Below are positions 7,916-16,721 of a stretch of DNA of 64,000 bases, piece by piece. A program made the position numbers and the translations under genes. Under the pieces are notes generated by a model. That model made no database searches, had not been told where the DNA came from, and saw only the letters and a list, made by a program, of their open reading frames with translations. The stretch comes from Paenibacillus macerans (GTDB taxonomy: Bacteria > Bacillota > Bacilli > Paenibacillales > Paenibacillaceae). Positions within the stretch are counted from its first letter, which is position 1. The number at the start of each line of letters is the position of its first letter. Location: contig NZ_JAMBOE010000003.1 in assembly GCF_023715465.1 (NCBI RefSeq), forward strand, positions 434,001 to 498,000, given 5' to 3'.

Positions 7916-8962
7916 TTAAATTCGCAACATCAGTTCGAACGTGGTTGAGCCTTGGGTGTTGTACAGATGGAGTTCGCCGCCGTGCAGCCCGGCGATTTGT
8001 CTGGCGATGGCGAGTCCCAGTCCGGAACTGCCTTCTTCCCGCCGAGCGGCGTCCCCGCGGACAAAGGGATCAAAGATGGTTTTTTTCAACTCATCAGAGA
8101 TACCGACACCATTATCCGCGACTGCAAGGGAGAGGCACTGCTCCGATTGCGTGAGTTGAACGGTGACCTGTGTGTCCGGGGGATTATGCTGCAAGGCATT
8201 GGACAACAGATTGGATACAGCCCTTCGTATCAGATTCGGATCACATTTCGCCATCACTTCCTCCGCCGGAATTTCCACCTCTAACTGGAAGTTTTTAGCT
8301 TCTAACGGCTCATAAAAATCAACGGCGATCTCGCGCAGCAATTCGGCGACATCCACCGGTTCCATGGACATAGGATAACCAGGCCGATCCAGCTTAGCCA
8401 GATTGAAAATCTGATCGATCAGCGCCGTGACATGAGTCGCTTTGTTGGAGATCAGCTGCAGAAAGCGTTTCTTCTCCTCCTCATTCTCGAGTATTCCCAG
8501 CTCCAGAGCCTTGGCATAACCCTGAATCGTCGTAATGGGGGTCTTCAGATCATGGGACAGATCGGCCAGCATCCGCCGCTTGCTCTCCTGAAGCCGCCGA
8601 TTCTCCGCTTCCGACCGCTCCAGCGATTCCGCCATATCATTAAAGCGCTGCTGAATGACGGAAAACTCATATCCTGCGGCAATGTTCAACCGTTCGCTAT
8701 ACTTCCCCTCCTCCATCCTTCGAATGGCAGAGGCAATCTGTTCCAGCGGTCCGGTGATCCGCTTGGCCGTCCACAAGCTGTATAAGAGGCTGCTTGCGGC
8801 GAACATCCCCAGGAACAGAAGCAGCTGCAGCAAATTCACTTCGATAGTCCGGTTATCCATATCCAGCACAAAAGCCAGGAAGGTCAGAATGACGGCTCCC
8901 AACGAAACAGCAAACAGAACATAAGACTTGAACATAGCATAAAAAAGCTTGCCCTGATTCAC
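7916..8962 (-). CDS. Sensor histidine kinase with minimal extracytoplasmic loop
   Basis: A 348-residue kinase. Two membrane helices lie at about 12-34 and 42-62, with fewer than ten residues between them, so there is almost no outside domain. This is the design of intramembrane-sensing kinases that watch the envelope or a partner membrane protein. A HAMP region follows at about 63-115, then the phosphoacceptor motif DLSHDLKTPITT with His137, and an ATPase domain with N-box (NLIRRAVSNLLSNALQH), G1 (DNGVGI) and G2 (GSSGLGLAI). It overlaps the response regulator gene by four bases. Confidence 0.9.
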   Translation of the reverse strand: MNQGKLFYAMFKSYVLFAVSLGAVILTFLAFVLDMDNRTIEVNLLQLLLFLGMFAASSLLYSLWTAKRITGPLEQIASAIRRMEEGKYSERLNIAAGYEFSVIQQRFNDMAESLERSEAENRRLQESKRRMLADLSHDLKTPITTIQGYAKALELGILENEEEKKRFLQLISNKATHVTALIDQIFNLAKLDRPGYPMSMEPVDVAELLREIAVDFYEPLEAKNFQLEVEIPAEEVMAKCDPNLIRRAVSNLLSNALQHNPPDTQVTVQLTQSEQCLSLAVADNGVGISDELKKTIFDPFVRGDAARREEGSSGLGLAIARQIAGLHGGELHLYNTQGSTTFELMLRI

Positions 8963-9705
8963 CGCAAATCCCCCTTTTTGGCGAATTTGTACCCAAGTCC
9001 GCGGATGGTTTGAATATAGAACGGCTGCTTTGGCGAGTCCTCGATCTTGTCTCTCAGCCTGGAGATATGGACCATGACCGTATTGGCATCCTCATAATAA
9101 TGATCCGACCAGACTTGCTCAAACAGCTGTTTTTTGGTAAAAACACGTCCCGGTGATTGCATCAGTGTGGAGAGAAGTTTGTATTCAATCGCCGTCAAAG
9201 GAATCCCCCATCCGTTTTTGTACAGCGTGCAATCCCGATGGCTAAGCCTCAGCTCCCCGTTGACCGTGTCCTCCGTTTGCTCAAGCTCAGGCCCGGCGGA
9301 ATCATTAAAATCATAACTTCTGCGCAGCATGGCCTGAATTCGGGCCACCACCTCCAGCGGATTAAACGGCTTAGAAATAAAGTCATCCGCGCCCATTTGC
9401 AGGCCCATGATTTTGTCGTCATCCTGATTTTTGGCGGACAACAAAATGACAGGCAGCTTATATTCCGTACGCAGCAGCTGCAATAGCCGCACCCCATCCA
9501 TTTCCGGCATCATGATATCCAGCACGGCAAGATCGATGTTTTCCCGCTGAATACATGCCCACGCCTCCACCCCATTATAGGCTTCCACGATGCGGATGCC
9601 TTCCTTCACAAGAAACAACCTCAGCAATTCCACGATCTCCCGGTTATCATCCACAAGCAACACCGTTCTTTGCACAAACCGGCCCCCTGTCCCAGCTTTT
9701 AGCAT
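8959..9705 (-). CDS. OmpR/PhoB family response regulator
   Basis: About 248 residues. The receiver domain has the acidic pair VDD, the phosphorylated Asp63 in LDIMMPEMDG and Lys in ISKPF. A C-terminal winged helix carries YEDANTVMVHISRLRDKIE and a terminal TIRGLGYKF, diagnostic of this family. An ATG at 9705 or a GTG about 30 bases downstream with AGGGGG before it could start translation; the latter gives the shorter N-terminus usual in the family. Partner of the overlapping kinase gene. A pair of direct repeats upstream is its likely binding site. Confidence 0.93.
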   Translation of the reverse strand: MLKAGTGGRFVQRTVLLVDDNREIVELLRLFLVKEGIRIVEAYNGVEAWACIQRENIDLAVLDIMMPEMDGVRLLQLLRTEYKLPVILLSAKNQDDDKIMGLQMGADDFISKPFNPLEVVARIQAMLRRSYDFNDSAGPELEQTEDTVNGELRLSHRDCTLYKNGWGIPLTAIEYKLLSTLMQSPGRVFTKKQLFEQVWSDHYYEDANTVMVHISRLRDKIEDSPKQPFYIQTIRGLGYKFAKKGDLR

Positions 9706-9744
9706 ATACTCCAGTTTACCATGCCCATTGCCGTTTCACGTCCA

Positions 9745-9763
9745 TTTAAGATGAATTTAAGAT
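9745..9763. promoter_or_regulatory. Direct repeat TTTAAGAT spaced 11 bp, candidate response-regulator operator
   Basis: TTTAAGAT occurs at 9745-9752 and again at 9756-9763, one helical turn apart. That is how OmpR-family dimers bind DNA. It lies between the divergent regulator and hydrolase genes and so could serve both. Confidence 0.6.
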
Positions 9764-9845
9764 TGGCGACAAGTTGATGAAAGCTAGATCCGTTATCCTA
9801 TTGCATATTGAATTCTATTTAATCAAATTAGGAGGTGTAGTGGGG

Positions 9846-11753
9846 ATGAAACGCCATTGTGCTTTAATTGCCCTGCTGGTTCTTATCATCAATATACTAG
9901 GAGCGTCATTCCCCGGAGTGGCGGCTGCGGATGAACGGCTCTCTGCGGCCCGGATCGAGCAACCTCTGGATGCCGTTGTAAACGAGACTATGACCAAGGA
10001 TCATATCCCCGGGGCCGCCGTCGTGGTTACGATGGAGGACCGGATTATTTTTCAGAAAGGATACGGTTATGCGGACATCGAGCGAAAAATTCCCGTTGAT
10101 CCGAACCAAACCGTGATGCCGCTCGGCTCACTAACTAAGTCCTTAACAGCCACGGCGATCATGCAATTGAAGGAACAGAATAAACTGTCGTTGGAAGAGG
10201 ATGTAAACTCCTACCTCACTTCATTCCAAATCCCTTTATACCGGCAGCAGCCCATTACATTGCAGCACCTTCTGACCCACACCGCCGGGCTGGATGAAGC
10301 CTTGTACGGGACAAGCGCCGCTTCCCCGGCCAAGATGATTCCTTTGGGTGAGTTCCTGAAACGATACTTCGGTCAACAGCCGCCTGTTCGCCCGCCCGGT
10401 ACGGAATATGCATACAGTAACGCCGGACTTGGGCTTGCCGCTTATGTCCTGGAGGAAGTTACCGGCAGTACGTTAAATGATTATCTGTCCCGCCACTTGT
10501 TCAAGCCGTTGGATATGCCTAGCGCCGCCCTGAACGCGGCGGAATCGCCCGATATGGCTCGTTCATATTCGTACCAGGATGGGGAATACAAGCAGCTTCC
10601 CTATTCCTGCGTAAATCTGCCCGGCGCGGGCGGCCTGAGTGTCGTGCCCACGGAATGGGCGCACTACATGATCGCCCAACTGAACGAAGGCAAATACCAA
10701 AACAAACGCATGCTCAGCCCCGGCTCCGTCATAGAAATGCACGCCCGCCACTTCGCGGAGCACCCAGATCTGGAGGGTATGGGCTACGGATTTTTTCGCA
10801 CCCGGCTGAAAAACGGGCTGTTGAGCCTGTGGCATACAGGCGATGTCGACGGATTTTCCGCAAAAATGGAATTGATTCCGGCCCATAAGCTCGGCATTCT
10901 CGTTATCAGCAATGCAAGCTCGCCAGGCATCCCTCTGCACGAAAAAGTAACTAGCGCCGTTACCGGCCTGTTGCCTGAAGAAGCCAACAACCAAGCGGCG
11001 CAGCTCGCCGTTACTTCCGCAGACCAAATGCCACAATATGAGCGAACGTATACGATGAATCTTGGCCCGCAGCACGGTTGGGGAAAATGGTTCAGATGGC
11101 TTGGGGCCAAAGATTATCAAGTCCAAAGCTCCGGCGAGACGCTGGTCATTAAGGGGGTATTTCCCGAAGGCTCCGGGGAGACCGAGAGCAGAACCTACAT
11201 TCCTCTAAGCCATGGCTTGTTCCAGGATCAAAGCAGCGGGGACACCCTTTCGTTCCATCAGGAGAACGGCAGCTGGAAGTTAACCTTTACCCAAGGGGTA
11301 ACCATTGCTGAGAAACCTCCATGGTGGCGGCATCCATCTACCGCCTTTGCCGTCTATGCCGCTGTAGGCCTGTTCTGGATTTTCCTGTTCATCACAGGCA
11401 TCTTTCGTTGCTTGCTGCGATTCATTCTGAGAAAAAAACAAGCCCTGCCCGGGCCTGTAGCATGGATGGCCACTCTGTTAACCGTGTATCTGATTGGGCA
11501 ATTGCTGTATGGCAATTCGGAGGTTTTCACCCAAGGTTACCCGGTTTGGTATGCCTGGGGATTCTCCTCTCTTCCTTTGCTTGCATTGGCCGGGGCAATC
11601 GTCCTGGGTGTCCGCACCTTCAGTGCTCGGAAATCCAGCACGGGACAAAAGCGGCGGCTTAAAACCTGCTTCTCTGCGGTAACGTGTTTGATATGCCTGT
11701 TTTACACGATCTTTTTGTTCTATTGGAACATGCTCTCGATTCATTTCTCCTAA
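9846..11753 (+). CDS. Membrane-anchored serine hydrolase, class C beta-lactamase/PBP4* fold
   Basis: About 635 residues from the ATG at 9846, which has AGGAGG nine to ten bases upstream. A signal peptide occupies residues 1-27. The beta-lactamase domain shows S95-L-T-K98, Y190-S-N192 and a later W-H-T-G-D, the three active-site motifs of the class C/esterase fold. A linker of some 150 residues follows, then three or four membrane helices after residue 500. Family members act as D-amino-acid esterases, peptidases or esterases at the cell surface, and few hydrolyse beta-lactams. The gene diverges from a two-component system and shares its presumed operator, suggesting an envelope-stress target. 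Confidence 0.85.
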   Translation: MKRHCALIALLVLIINILGASFPGVAAADERLSAARIEQPLDAVVNETMTKDHIPGAAVVVTMEDRIIFQKGYGYADIERKIPVDPNQTVMPLGSLTKSLTATAIMQLKEQNKLSLEEDVNSYLTSFQIPLYRQQPITLQHLLTHTAGLDEALYGTSAASPAKMIPLGEFLKRYFGQQPPVRPPGTEYAYSNAGLGLAAYVLEEVTGSTLNDYLSRHLFKPLDMPSAALNAAESPDMARSYSYQDGEYKQLPYSCVNLPGAGGLSVVPTEWAHYMIAQLNEGKYQNKRMLSPGSVIEMHARHFAEHPDLEGMGYGFFRTRLKNGLLSLWHTGDVDGFSAKMELIPAHKLGILVISNASSPGIPLHEKVTSAVTGLLPEEANNQAAQLAVTSADQMPQYERTYTMNLGPQHGWGKWFRWLGAKDYQVQSSGETLVIKGVFPEGSGETESRTYIPLSHGLFQDQSSGDTLSFHQENGSWKLTFTQGVTIAEKPPWWRHPSTAFAVYAAVGLFWIFLFITGIFRCLLRFILRKKQALPGPVAWMATLLTVYLIGQLLYGNSEVFTQGYPVWYAWGFSSLPLLALAGAIVLGVRTFSARKSSTGQKRRLKTCFSAVTCLICLFYTIFLFYWNMLSIHFS

Positions 11754-11762
11754 AAAAATAAC

Positions 11763-11810
11763 AACCGCAGCTTCATATTGTCGTTAACAGCACAATATGA
11801 ACCTGCGGTT
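11763..11810 (-). terminator. Rho-independent terminator after the TetR gene
   Basis: AACCGCAG and TTCATATTG pair with CAATATGAA and CTGCGGTT around a loop. On the minus strand the stem is followed by GTTATTTTTTTAGG, so it ends tetR transcription. The stem could also slow transcription arriving from the hydrolase gene. Confidence 0.8.
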
Positions 11811-12403
11811 CATTCGGAACATAAAGCCGCCAGATAAGATTCCAGGAGGCTTTCCAGCTTTTCCACCGGCAGCCGGTCCGGTTGCATGATTTTATGCATG
11901 GCTAATCCGTCGATGAACGCATACAATTTCTCGGTCTCCAGTTCGATATTCAGATCGGGCCGGGCTAACCGGTTTCGTATGATCTCTTCCAGCACAAAAC
12001 GGGAGGCTTTATGTAATCCATCTTGAATATTCGCGCTTAACCTCCTCAATTCGGGATAAACCAAGGCCTTCGCATGAAAAGCAAACCATACCTCCATTTC
12101 CAGCGTTCTCTCCTCATCGGCAGGCAAAAACTGCAGCAACAATCTTTTTAAGTCCGCCAGTAGAGGTCCTGTTAGTTCAAAAGCCTCCAATCTTTTCTCG
12201 ACCCGTTCAACGAATATATTCATGCAAAAAGCAAACAGTTCAACCTGAGATGAGAAATAATGGCGCATAGACCCGACCGACAGCCCCGCCTCTTCCGCGA
12301 TTTTGCGCACGGTAGCCTGTTCCAGGCCGGATTGCCGGATCACTCTTAATGCGGCTTCAGCAACTAAACGTCTTTGCGTTTCATGGTTCACGATTTTTGG
12401 CAT
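11810..12403 (-). CDS. TetR family transcriptional regulator
   Basis: A 197-residue protein. The N-terminal helix-turn-helix is clear (ALRVIRQSGLEQATVRKIAEEAGLSVGSMRHYFSS; residues about 18-52), followed by an all-helical ligand-binding domain like that of BetI-type members. It is divergent from an alpha/beta hydrolase gene, and two near-identical palindromes lie between the two starts. Simple autorepression plus repression of the hydrolase, lifted by a small molecule, is the expected arrangement. The ligand is unknown. Confidence 0.9.
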   Translation of the reverse strand: MPKIVNHETQRRLVAEAALRVIRQSGLEQATVRKIAEEAGLSVGSMRHYFSSQVELFAFCMNIFVERVEKRLEAFELTGPLLADLKRLLLQFLPADEERTLEMEVWFAFHAKALVYPELRRLSANIQDGLHKASRFVLEEIIRNRLARPDLNIELETEKLYAFIDGLAMHKIMQPDRLPVEKLESLLESYLAALCSE

Positions 12404-12428
12404 AGTCCTATTATACCCTCTTCCCCTT

Positions 12429-12447
12429 TTTAGTACAACGTGCTAAA
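12429..12447. promoter_or_regulatory. TetR operator, site 1
   Basis: TTTAGTACAACGTGCTAAA is an imperfect palindrome with half-sites TTTAG(T/C)AC. It is one of two copies between the tetR and hydrolase genes, centred 25 bp from the second. Confidence 0.75.
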
Positions 12448-12453
12448 ATCCTT

Positions 12454-12472
12454 TTTAGTACATTGTGCTAAA
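12454..12472. promoter_or_regulatory. TetR operator, site 2
   Basis: TTTAGTACATTGTGCTAAA differs from site 1 only in the central bases. Its right edge lies about 28 bases before the hydrolase start codon, where a bound repressor would block initiation. Confidence 0.75.
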
Positions 12473-12500
12473 TAAACAGAAATGAGAGAGGAACCTTTAC

Positions 12501-13514
12501 ATGGGCAAACGCGAAAAAAAGAAAACATCGGTATGGAGAAAATTGATATACGGTTTTGGGGTTACATTCGCCGTTGGGATCACTCTGATCAGCGCTGGTT
12601 TCACTTATGAAGCCATCGCTTCCAAACAAGCCGCGAAAGACTATCCTCCTCCCGGCCAAATGGTCGATGTGGGCGGATATGATCTTCATTTGGTGAAATC
12701 GGGCAGCGGGTCCCCAACGATTGTGCTCGAGGCGGGAAGCGGAGAAACAAGTTTATCCTGGCGTGATATCCCGGACAAGCTCGCCTCTTATGCGACGGTC
12801 GTCACCTATGACCGGGCGGGGTATGCATGGAGCGAAAAGGCCACGCGCGAACGCACCGGGGATCAGATCGTCCGCGAGCTTTACAGCGCATTGAAGCAGG
12901 AAAATATCCCAGGGCCTTACCTCATGGTCGGACACTCATTGGGCGGGATGTATGCCCGGCTGTTCGCCCAAACCTACCCGGACGAAGTCATGGGCTTGGT
13001 CCTTGTTGACGCCAGACCCGAGGATGATGCCCGGGATACCCAAGCGATCCTGGAAGCGGAGAATTTTACCGGAAACCCGCCGGCGTCCACCCTTAAGCTG
13101 CTCAAGCAGTCGGGCATCCTGCGCCTGTTTCAAGAAGCTTTGCTGGGAGGCTTGGTGGCGGAGGAAGACCAGGGACAATTTATCAATGTGATTGCGACCC
13201 CAAGCTATTTTGAAGCGAAGGAAGAAGAAGCGGAGCTTGCCTATACCACCGAAGATGCCATTCGGGGACAACGTTTAGGTGCTTTGCCGGTGCGAATTAT
13301 TGCCCGCGGTCTCCCGCAGAATTACGCCCAAGTGGGCATTTCGGAAACCGCCGGTCAGAAGCTTGAGGCGATCTGGCAGTCCGGACAGCGAAAAATGCTG
13401 GATATCTCCACGGACAGCCGTTTAATCGTCGCGGAAAAAAGCGGCCATATGGTTATTCATGACCAGCCGGAACTGGTCGTGGATACCATTCTCGATGTAT
13501 TGCCGGGGCGGTAG
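12501..13514 (+). CDS. Membrane-anchored alpha/beta hydrolase
   Basis: A 337-residue protein with one N-terminal membrane helix (about residues 15-36) and an alpha/beta-hydrolase domain outside it. The nucleophile elbow is GHS146LGG, the probable acid is an aspartate in VLVDARPED, and the histidine is H316 in SGHMVIHDQPE. The oxyanion region lies near EAGSGETS. Esterase, lipase or epoxide-hydrolase-like activity is possible; the substrate is unknown. Ribosome binding site GAGAGAGG precedes the ATG. Controlled by the divergent TetR protein through the two operators upstream. Confidence 0.88.
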   Translation: MGKREKKKTSVWRKLIYGFGVTFAVGITLISAGFTYEAIASKQAAKDYPPPGQMVDVGGYDLHLVKSGSGSPTIVLEAGSGETSLSWRDIPDKLASYATVVTYDRAGYAWSEKATRERTGDQIVRELYSALKQENIPGPYLMVGHSLGGMYARLFAQTYPDEVMGLVLVDARPEDDARDTQAILEAENFTGNPPASTLKLLKQSGILRLFQEALLGGLVAEEDQGQFINVIATPSYFEAKEEEAELAYTTEDAIRGQRLGALPVRIIARGLPQNYAQVGISETAGQKLEAIWQSGQRKMLDISTDSRLIVAEKSGHMVIHDQPELVVDTILDVLPGR

Positions 13515-13614
13515 AACCTAATTCTCATAACATCCTAAATTTTGCTATAAATTTCCTTGATTTTCTATTGAAAAAAGCGCTTTAATAGATAGTAGTACCT
13601 GTGAAAACAGTAGA

Positions 13615-13699
13615 TTGAACAACCGTGAACTTCATCGGCTACGGGCAGGCAGTTCAACGGATGGAGCACAAACGGACAGGTTAGGAGGCGCTGATGTAG
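13615..13699 (+). promoter_or_regulatory. Structured leader with a start-stop element before the secreted-protein gene
   Basis: TTGAAC (13615) can pair with GTTCAA about 40 bases later, and inside it CCGT pairs with ACGG, giving a nested stem. Further on, AGGAGG at 13683-13688 is followed five bases later by ATG TAG at 13694-13699, a well-placed ribosome site followed at once by a stop. I do not recognise the fold as a known riboswitch. The true gene start is 70 bases further on with its own GAAAGGAG site. Confidence 0.4.
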
Positions 13700-13765
13700 A
13701 TAGCCGTCATCTGCTTTGGATTTTGAACTCCTCCACATTTCCTTATTACGAAAGGAGTTATAATT

Positions 13766-15187
13766 ATGAAGGCAAAGATGTCTATGATCATGATTTTAAG
13801 CCTTGTGTTGTTGCTTGCATTCAATCTCACCGCATTTGCCGCCGAACCCGAAACCGAGACCGTGAATCCGCCCGATGTTATTGACCATCTCGTTAAGGCC
13901 GAACCAGGGGTTGACGTTAGCGAAGCCAATCAGCATAAAATAGTCAGTAATTTGGATAGCATTGACAGTTCCCAACGCATAGAATCACATGCCGCCCGTA
14001 CACTTGCTAGAACAAACGCCGTTTCCGCCACAACGGCCACTTATGCCACTTATTCGGGGGTATTGGCCCGGGAAGGAGAGTCTGCATACTTATACCCCAT
14101 TTATGTACAAGCCGGCGAGATCTTGCAGGCCCAGCTTGACCTTCCCCGCTCGGAGCAGCTGGACTATGATCTGTATTTATATGAACTCGATGCGTCTACA
14201 AATACCCCGGTTGCTCTAATTGACTACTCCATTTACGGCACCTACTTTAACAATTATAGTTACGGGAGATCCACCATTTCGGAGAATGTCGGAGTAAAGA
14301 ACAGTTCTTCGTCGGCAAAAGCTTATTTGCTTGAAGTCAACGCCAAAAAGGGCGGTAGCATCAATGATCCGTTTTATCTAACCGTTGCTATAAGTAGTGC
14401 GTATGACAGCTTCGAAACGGACGAAAATGCTTTTCACGCTTACGGTATCACAGTAAGTACAGGCGGCTCTTATCTTTCCAGCCGTTCGCTTAACTCCATC
14501 ATCGATAATGACTGGTATGTGCTAACCGTGCCAAGCAGCCGAAATTATGATGCCATGAATATCACTTTAGACAGCGCTTCTGCCGCGAAAGGTTATAAAG
14601 CGGAGGTCTATGCGGTGCAGAGCGACAACCGGCTGCAATTAATCACGCCAACCAACAATAACGTGCCGCTTGGTACAGGCTCATATTATCTCCGCGTTTA
14701 TACCACAGGGACATACTCTGAAACTACCAATTATACTTTGGCCCTGACGCCCGTATTACGAGCCGAAAAAATTCAGATTACCGGTTTCAACTCGGACGGC
14801 GGACCTAACGATTATCCATCTTACTATTACGGAAAAAAATATCGAATCACGGGACGAACATTTACGGTGAACGGCAAGGTTACTACTGCGGATAATGTTC
14901 CGGTAGCCAACACAAGCGTCATCGTCCTATGGGAGAATCCGTATTGGTCCGAATCCAGCGGCAACCGGACAAGAGTCGGCTACGTGAATACCAACAGTGC
15001 CGGGGATTTTTCCGTAACCCTGAGTTTACCGCCCTCAACGGGAAGTATCAGCAATTATTTGCCCGGCCCGATCAGCTTCACCCATTATTACGATATATGC
15101 GGAGTAATCGCGGCGGTAGCCGACAATGTCGACGTTAATGCGCAGCAACAAGTGTATCATTTTGCGTACAGCATCTACGGAGGATAA
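13766..15187 (+). CDS. Secreted protein of unknown function with PPC-like beta-sandwich regions
   Basis: A 473-residue protein with a signal peptide (MKAKMSMIMILSLVLLLAFNLTAFA). After a variable linker, two stretches (about residues 95-210 and 220-330) have the rhythm of bacterial pre-peptidase C-terminal domains: YLYPIYVQAGE, DYDLYLYELD, then a second copy ending in GSYYLRVYTTGTYSETTNYTLAL. The C-terminal 110 residues resemble a carboxypeptidase-regulatory-like or Ig-like fold (GKVTTADNVPVANTSVIVLW). No catalytic motif is visible. Ribosome binding site AAAGGAG precedes the ATG. A terminator hairpin follows directly, separating it from the next gene. Confidence 0.75.
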   Translation: MKAKMSMIMILSLVLLLAFNLTAFAAEPETETVNPPDVIDHLVKAEPGVDVSEANQHKIVSNLDSIDSSQRIESHAARTLARTNAVSATTATYATYSGVLAREGESAYLYPIYVQAGEILQAQLDLPRSEQLDYDLYLYELDASTNTPVALIDYSIYGTYFNNYSYGRSTISENVGVKNSSSSAKAYLLEVNAKKGGSINDPFYLTVAISSAYDSFETDENAFHAYGITVSTGGSYLSSRSLNSIIDNDWYVLTVPSSRNYDAMNITLDSASAAKGYKAEVYAVQSDNRLQLITPTNNNVPLGTGSYYLRVYTTGTYSETTNYTLALTPVLRAEKIQITGFNSDGGPNDYPSYYYGKKYRITGRTFTVNGKVTTADNVPVANTSVIVLWENPYWSESSGNRTRVGYVNTNSAGDFSVTLSLPPSTGSISNYLPGPISFTHYYDICGVIAAVADNVDVNAQQQVYHFAYSIYGG

Positions 15188-15212
15188 ATGAGATTAAGTT
15201 AAAAATATGGAA

Positions 15213-15253
15213 ATACATGCCGATATATATAAATATATCGGCATGTATTTTTT
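15213..15253 (+). terminator. Terminator between two unknown genes
   Basis: ATACATGCCGATATAT pairs with ATATATCGGCATGTAT around a short loop and runs into TTTTTT. Only 26 bases separate it from the next start codon, too few for a normal separate promoter, so partial read-through or attenuation is likely. Confidence 0.85.
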
Positions 15254-15278
15254 ATGGGGTTGTACGAGGAGGAATAAC

Positions 15279-16178
15279 ATGAAAATCGAAAGTAATGTTA
15301 TCTCATCGCTTCCAAGAATCGACATTCAAAATCGGGGTAACAACCAAGTGAAAATGGAAACAGGTCCCGCCCTTCCGGGACACGACAGCGTGGAAATCAG
15401 CGAGGCTGCCAGGCAGTTGGCTGCCGGGACTGGCGGCCGGGAATTGCCAGTAGGCGCGGTTAAGCACCATTCGATAAGACCGTTTTTTACTGCCGAAATT
15501 GATTCTTCTTTAGAACAATTGCTCAGCGGAAAATCACCTGAAGTGGAAGAAGCCGTAAATTACTTAATTAGCTCCAACTTTGTTCCGGACGGCTCCGTTT
15601 CGGATGAAAGCGAACGGGCGGCGCTGCTTGAGAGCGGGCTGGCTCAAGCGAAATTTATTGCGGACAACTACATGACAGGCGATGAAGCGGAGAAGTTCCT
15701 GGCCACCATGGATAGGATCGCGGCGTATGCCAAAACCAGAACGGTCGATCCGGAGACCGGTCAAGCCAGCTATATCGATATCCCTCGCAAACCTGATGGC
15801 GCGCCCGATGATTATGTCAATTTCGACTCCTTGATGAAAAAATATGATCCGGAATCCGCTGATAAATTAGCCGAGATTGTCAAAGATATGGCGAATGGCG
15901 GCAGCGGCGAAGGCTTTATGGACATTCTGCTGGGGTTTAATCAGAAGCTGATTAAGAATCCGCAATGGTCGAGGGATTACCGCACCGAGATCAACTATGT
16001 GAATAGGGTTTTGAACAACACGAAAATCGACAACCGGTTTGCAGGTGCTGACACCTCAGATATGGCCGCGTTCTTAGAAGATATGAACAGCAAGTTTCAG
16101 AACACAGCCTTTGAGAATAAAGACTTTTTAACAAGAAATATAGAGTATTTCGCACTTGTCCTTGGAAAGAAGATATGA
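15279..16178 (+). CDS. Protein of unknown function
   Basis: A 299-residue soluble protein from the ATG at 15279, preceded by GAGGAGG. No signal peptide or membrane segment. An early motif, HDSVEISEAARQLAAG, resembles the VEIS-x-x-A segment of FlgM-like anti-sigma factors and of several small Paenibacillus proteins, but the remainder does not look like FlgM. The rest is charged and helical, with repeated acidic stretches and GGSGEGFMDILLGFNQKL near residue 210. I do not assign a function. It sits after a terminator and before another, so it is probably expressed by read-through from the gene upstream. Confidence 0.65.
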   Translation: MKIESNVISSLPRIDIQNRGNNQVKMETGPALPGHDSVEISEAARQLAAGTGGRELPVGAVKHHSIRPFFTAEIDSSLEQLLSGKSPEVEEAVNYLISSNFVPDGSVSDESERAALLESGLAQAKFIADNYMTGDEAEKFLATMDRIAAYAKTRTVDPETGQASYIDIPRKPDGAPDDYVNFDSLMKKYDPESADKLAEIVKDMANGGSGEGFMDILLGFNQKLIKNPQWSRDYRTEINYVNRVLNNTKIDNRFAGADTSDMAAFLEDMNSKFQNTAFENKDFLTRNIEYFALVLGKKI

Positions 16179-16182
16179 GAAG

Positions 16183-16225
16183 CCGGCCCAAAAATGGCTT
16201 CTACAGCATTTGCGGGCCGGTTTTA
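16183..16225 (+). terminator. Rho-independent terminator
   Basis: CCGGCCC pairs with GGGCCGG across a loop of about 24 bases that can fold further, followed by TTTTA. It lies a few bases after the preceding stop codon. Confidence 0.75.
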
Positions 16226-16510
16226 TACTCGATCGCAGGCGAAATCATACTCTTATTTACTATTTCGTCCCTTTATTCCCAGTAACCGGACTGTTCGTGA
16301 TACCCAAAACGCGAAGCCCGATGCTTTTTGAAAAACCGACAAGCTCTTTGAGAATTTGTCGATATATTCCGGAATTGTCCATTATCCCCGATCTACGGAT
16401 TTGCGGACCATACCCAGCATCGATCCTTCACCATCAGTATTTATAACTCAACCTTTCGCAGAGCAAAAGGAAGTGGGGTGGACGGCAGATCAACACTCGC
16501 TGTCGGAAGA
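16226..16510. other. Intergenic region left of IS copy 1
   Basis: No supported gene. The last 25 bases or so, including CGGCAGATCAACA, resemble the matching flank of IS copy 2 outside the inverted repeat. The element or its target may therefore extend beyond the inverted repeats given here. Confidence 0.4.
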
Positions 16511-16721
16511 CTTTGCATGATTATCCCGCTTGATCAGGTAGCAGAGAAACAGATAGGCTCGGGAGAAGAAAATATTTGTGGAGAAGCAGATTGGTTCGAG
16601 ATAATTTAGACGGGCTTAGGAGAAGAAATCAGGTTTAGAAGAGGTGAAGCAGACTGGACAGGAGATCAAGGAACCATTAAGTTGATCTGCATCAAACTCC
16701 CCCCACCGTTCCAGCGTCTCA

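Noticed and set aside
13566..13586. cre-like AAAGCGCTTT before the secreted-protein gene
   Set aside because: The centre fits but the outer TG and CA of the consensus do not.
13615..13700. Cyclic-di-GMP (GEMM) or other known riboswitch before the secreted-protein gene
   Set aside because: The conserved core bases of GEMM-I, GEMM-II and ydaO-type aptamers are not present; left as an unassigned leader.
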